Shown here piece after piece: positions 62,558 through 64,000 of a stretch of DNA of 64,000 bases. Position numbers and translations under genes: made by a program. The DNA is taken from assembly GCA_003164895.1 (NCBI GenBank), contig PLUL01000064.1, positions 1 to 64,000 on the forward strand. Direction: 5' to 3'. Numbering within the stretch: position 1 is the first letter of the stretch; every line of letters starts with the position of its first letter. The notes beneath the pieces were generated by a model that saw nothing but the letters and a program-made list of their open reading frames with translations, had not been told where the DNA came from and searched no databases. Source of the DNA: Bacteroidota bacterium (GTDB taxonomy: Bacteria; Bacteroidota; Bacteroidia; Palsa-948).

Positions 62558-62905
62558 ATGTACGAACATCATAAAAAACCACTTGCCTCCAATCAAATTT
62601 TTTATCAGCGAGTTGTTGGAAATATTGTATGGTCGTTGATACTCATTTCGGCTTCATTGTTCATTGGAATTCTTGGCTATCACCTCACCGAAAATTTAGG
62701 ATGGTTGGATTCATTATTAAATGCTTCGATGATACTTGGAGGAATGGGTCCCGTAGATACTTTAAAAACATCTGGAGGAAAATTATTTGCATCGTTCTAT
62801 GCATTGTTTAGCGGAGTTGTATTTCTGATAACCATGTCGGTTGTACTTGCTCCGATTTTGCACCGGTTCCTTCATAAATTTCATTTAGACGAAAACGAAA
62901 AATAA
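62558..62905 (+). CDS. Small membrane protein, ion-channel-like
   Basis: A 115-residue protein with two TM helices (about 25-48 and 83-104) and a re-entrant segment between them (NASMILGGMGPVDTLKTSGG). The topology, with two helices and a pore-like hairpin, resembles two-TM potassium channels, but GGMGP is not the canonical TVGYG filter. The ion specificity is open. It is 11 nt before the methyltransferase gene. Confidence 0.65.
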   Translation: MYEHHKKPLASNQIFYQRVVGNIVWSLILISASLFIGILGYHLTENLGWLDSLLNASMILGGMGPVDTLKTSGGKLFASFYALFSGVVFLITMSVVLAPILHRFLHKFHLDENEK

Positions 62906-62916
62906 AATTTATTCCT

Positions 62917-63558
62917 ATGAATTTCCTCCCGCAGGAAATAGAAGATTATGCTCTGAAAAATTCAGATGCTGAATCGGATATTTTAAAAAAATTAAATCGC
63001 GAAACTCATCTGAAAATGACGATGCCACAAATGTTATCGGGTCATTTGCAAGGTTTGATGCTTCAGGTGTTCAGTAAAATGATTCGCCCGAAAAACATTC
63101 TTGAGATAGGAACTTTCACCGGATATTCTGCCATTTGTCTTGCTTCTGGATTGCAGGAAGGAGGCAAACTTCACACCATTGATGTGAACGAAGAATTTCA
63201 GGAAATGATTTTACAATATATTAAGGAAGCCGATTTAGAAAATAAAATTCGGCTTCATATTGGCGATGCTGTTAATATCTTACCTACCTTAAAAGAGGAG
63301 TTCGACCTTGTGTTTATTGATGCCGATAAGGAGAATTATAGCATCTATTACGACCTCGTATTCCCGAAAGTAAAACAAGGTGGATTCATCATAGCCGACA
63401 ATGTTCTTTGGAGCGGTAAAATCCTAAATTCCCCTATGAAAATGGACTTTGAGACCAAATCTATTTATGAATATAATCTCAAAATAAAGAACGATTCGAG
63501 AGTTGAAAATGTGCTTCTTCCCCTGAGAGACGGGCTTATGATTGCAAGAAAAAAATAA
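62917..63558 (+). CDS. Class I SAM-dependent O-methyltransferase
   Basis: A 213-residue enzyme of the catechol/caffeoyl-CoA O-methyltransferase type. SAM-binding motif LEIGTFTGYSAICLASGL, then HTIDVNEE, IGDAVNIL and the metal-binding block VFIDADKENYSIYYDLV followed by IIADNVLWSG. It transfers a methyl group to a hydroxyl of a small phenolic or other acceptor; the substrate is unknown. It is probably co-transcribed with the small membrane protein. A long palindrome begins within its stop codon region. Confidence 0.93.
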   Translation: MNFLPQEIEDYALKNSDAESDILKKLNRETHLKMTMPQMLSGHLQGLMLQVFSKMIRPKNILEIGTFTGYSAICLASGLQEGGKLHTIDVNEEFQEMILQYIKEADLENKIRLHIGDAVNILPTLKEEFDLVFIDADKENYSIYYDLVFPKVKQGGFIIADNVLWSGKILNSPMKMDFETKSIYEYNLKIKNDSRVENVLLPLRDGLMIARKK

Positions 63559-63601
63559 ATTTTCATAGGAGAATTTTAAAATTCTCCTATGAAAATTTAT
63601 T
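63554..63601. terminator. 48-nt perfect palindrome, probable terminator or foldback
   Basis: A perfect inverted repeat of 24 nt per arm without a loop (half-site core TTTTCATAGGAGAATTTT), starting over the stop codon of the methyltransferase gene. It lacks a T run after it but is AT-rich. Related words (CCTATGAAG, GCTATGAAG) recur at 63617 and 63650. Confidence 0.6.
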
Positions 63602-63694
63602 AACAATCGCATTTTCCCTATGAAGATGAACGAAAATGTCTTATTTTCGCTATGAAGTCAAATAAAATATTAAACATTTAAAACAAAACAAACA

Positions 63695-63985
63695 ATGGCA
63701 ACAGCAAAAAAAGCAGCTCCAAAAGCAAAAAGAAAACCAAACGCAGCATTCATGGCTCCGCTAACTCCAAGCGCTGCGCTCGCAGCAGTAACAGGAGCAA
63801 AAGCTCTTCCACGTACTGAAGTTGCAAAAAAACTTTGGGCGTATATCAAGAAGAACAAACTTCAAGATGCAAAGAACAGACGCAACATCAATGCTGACGA
63901 AACTCTTAAAGCAATTTTTGGCGGAAAGAAAACAGTTAGTATGTTTGAAATGACTGCTTTAGTTAGCAAACACCTTAAGAAATAA
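63695..63985 (+). CDS. SWIB/MDM2 domain protein
   Basis: A 96-residue protein. A basic Ala/Lys-rich N-terminal tail (KKAAPKAKRKP) precedes a SWIB domain (about 20-96), with LPRTEVAKKLWAYIKKNKLQ and a conserved GKKTVSMFEMTALVSKHL C-terminus. The basic tail and the SWIB fold suggest binding to DNA or nucleoid proteins. Stand-alone SWIB proteins are common in Bacteroidota and Chlamydiae; the exact role is unknown. The last 15 nt of the window hold nothing further. Confidence 0.92.
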   Translation: MATAKKAAPKAKRKPNAAFMAPLTPSAALAAVTGAKALPRTEVAKKLWAYIKKNKLQDAKNRRNINADETLKAIFGGKKTVSMFEMTALVSKHLKK

Positions 63986-64000
63986 TTTTCTTAAAGTTTA

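Overview
The window is AT-rich chromosomal DNA from a member of the Bacteroidota, probably an uncultured or environmental lineage. The evidence is the set of type IX secretion system (T9SS) genes (PorP/SprF proteins, a PorE-like OmpA protein, and two very large surface proteins with the gliding-motility-associated type B C-terminal sorting domain), SprB repeats, several Bacteroidota-type TAnnTTTG promoter elements, and family-level matches for essentially every housekeeping gene.

Layout. 1-475: C-terminal remnant of a large serine recombinase. 694-9338: T9SS cluster (giant PKD/Ig-like/Fn3-like adhesin, PorP/SprF, PorE-like protein). 9344-23315: a same-strand, tightly packed sensory cluster. 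It holds a membrane sensor with PilJ-like, HAMP, GAF and Aer-type PAS domains but no output domain; a bacteriohemerythrin; a cytochrome b5-like protein; CheR; a CheB catalytic domain; two GAF proteins, one ending in a PP2C/SpoIIE phosphatase (SiaA-like); a tandem-fused SiaB; SiaC with its conserved threonine at position 68; an ABCG-type exporter with an N-terminal TerB/FHA-like region; and a lipoprotein. CheA, CheW, CheY and the diguanylate cyclase SiaD are all absent. This is my best candidate for an undescribed system. 23503-31864: nucleoside salvage and degradation (AMP nucleosidase, Cdd, NupC, two aldehyde dehydrogenases, DeoC, pyrimidine-nucleoside phosphorylase), interrupted by an orphan PorP/SprF gene. 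31994-36548: SprB-repeat T9SS protein, cold-shock protein, S1/P1-type nuclease.

36649-46697: an accessory block of mostly small secreted hypothetical proteins, with an ECF sigma factor, a frameshifted DUF6569 gene and a truncated TonB-receptor gene. It is bounded by a 14-bp direct repeat of the 3' end of the initiator tRNA gene, which is the arrangement expected of a tRNA-integrated island, but no integrase is visible. 46686-51333: initiator tRNA-Met, arginine decarboxylase, arginase, arginyl-tRNA synthetase. 51334-52676: a two-gene locus whose products are paralogues of the first and last genes of the sensory cluster. 52842-62050: fatty-acid beta-oxidation (FadD, FadN-like fusion, thiolase, acyl-CoA dehydrogenase), interrupted by a putative PD-(D/E)XK nuclease and a metallophosphoesterase. 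62047-63985: a small secreted protein, a membrane protein, an O-methyltransferase and a SWIB-domain protein.

Two divergent copies of a short element with conserved internal-loop sequence and covarying stems lie at 29354-29426 and 35151-35204. They look like members of an unrecognised structured RNA family. Residue positions are my own counts and may be off by a few. All family assignments come from reading motifs, not from database searches.
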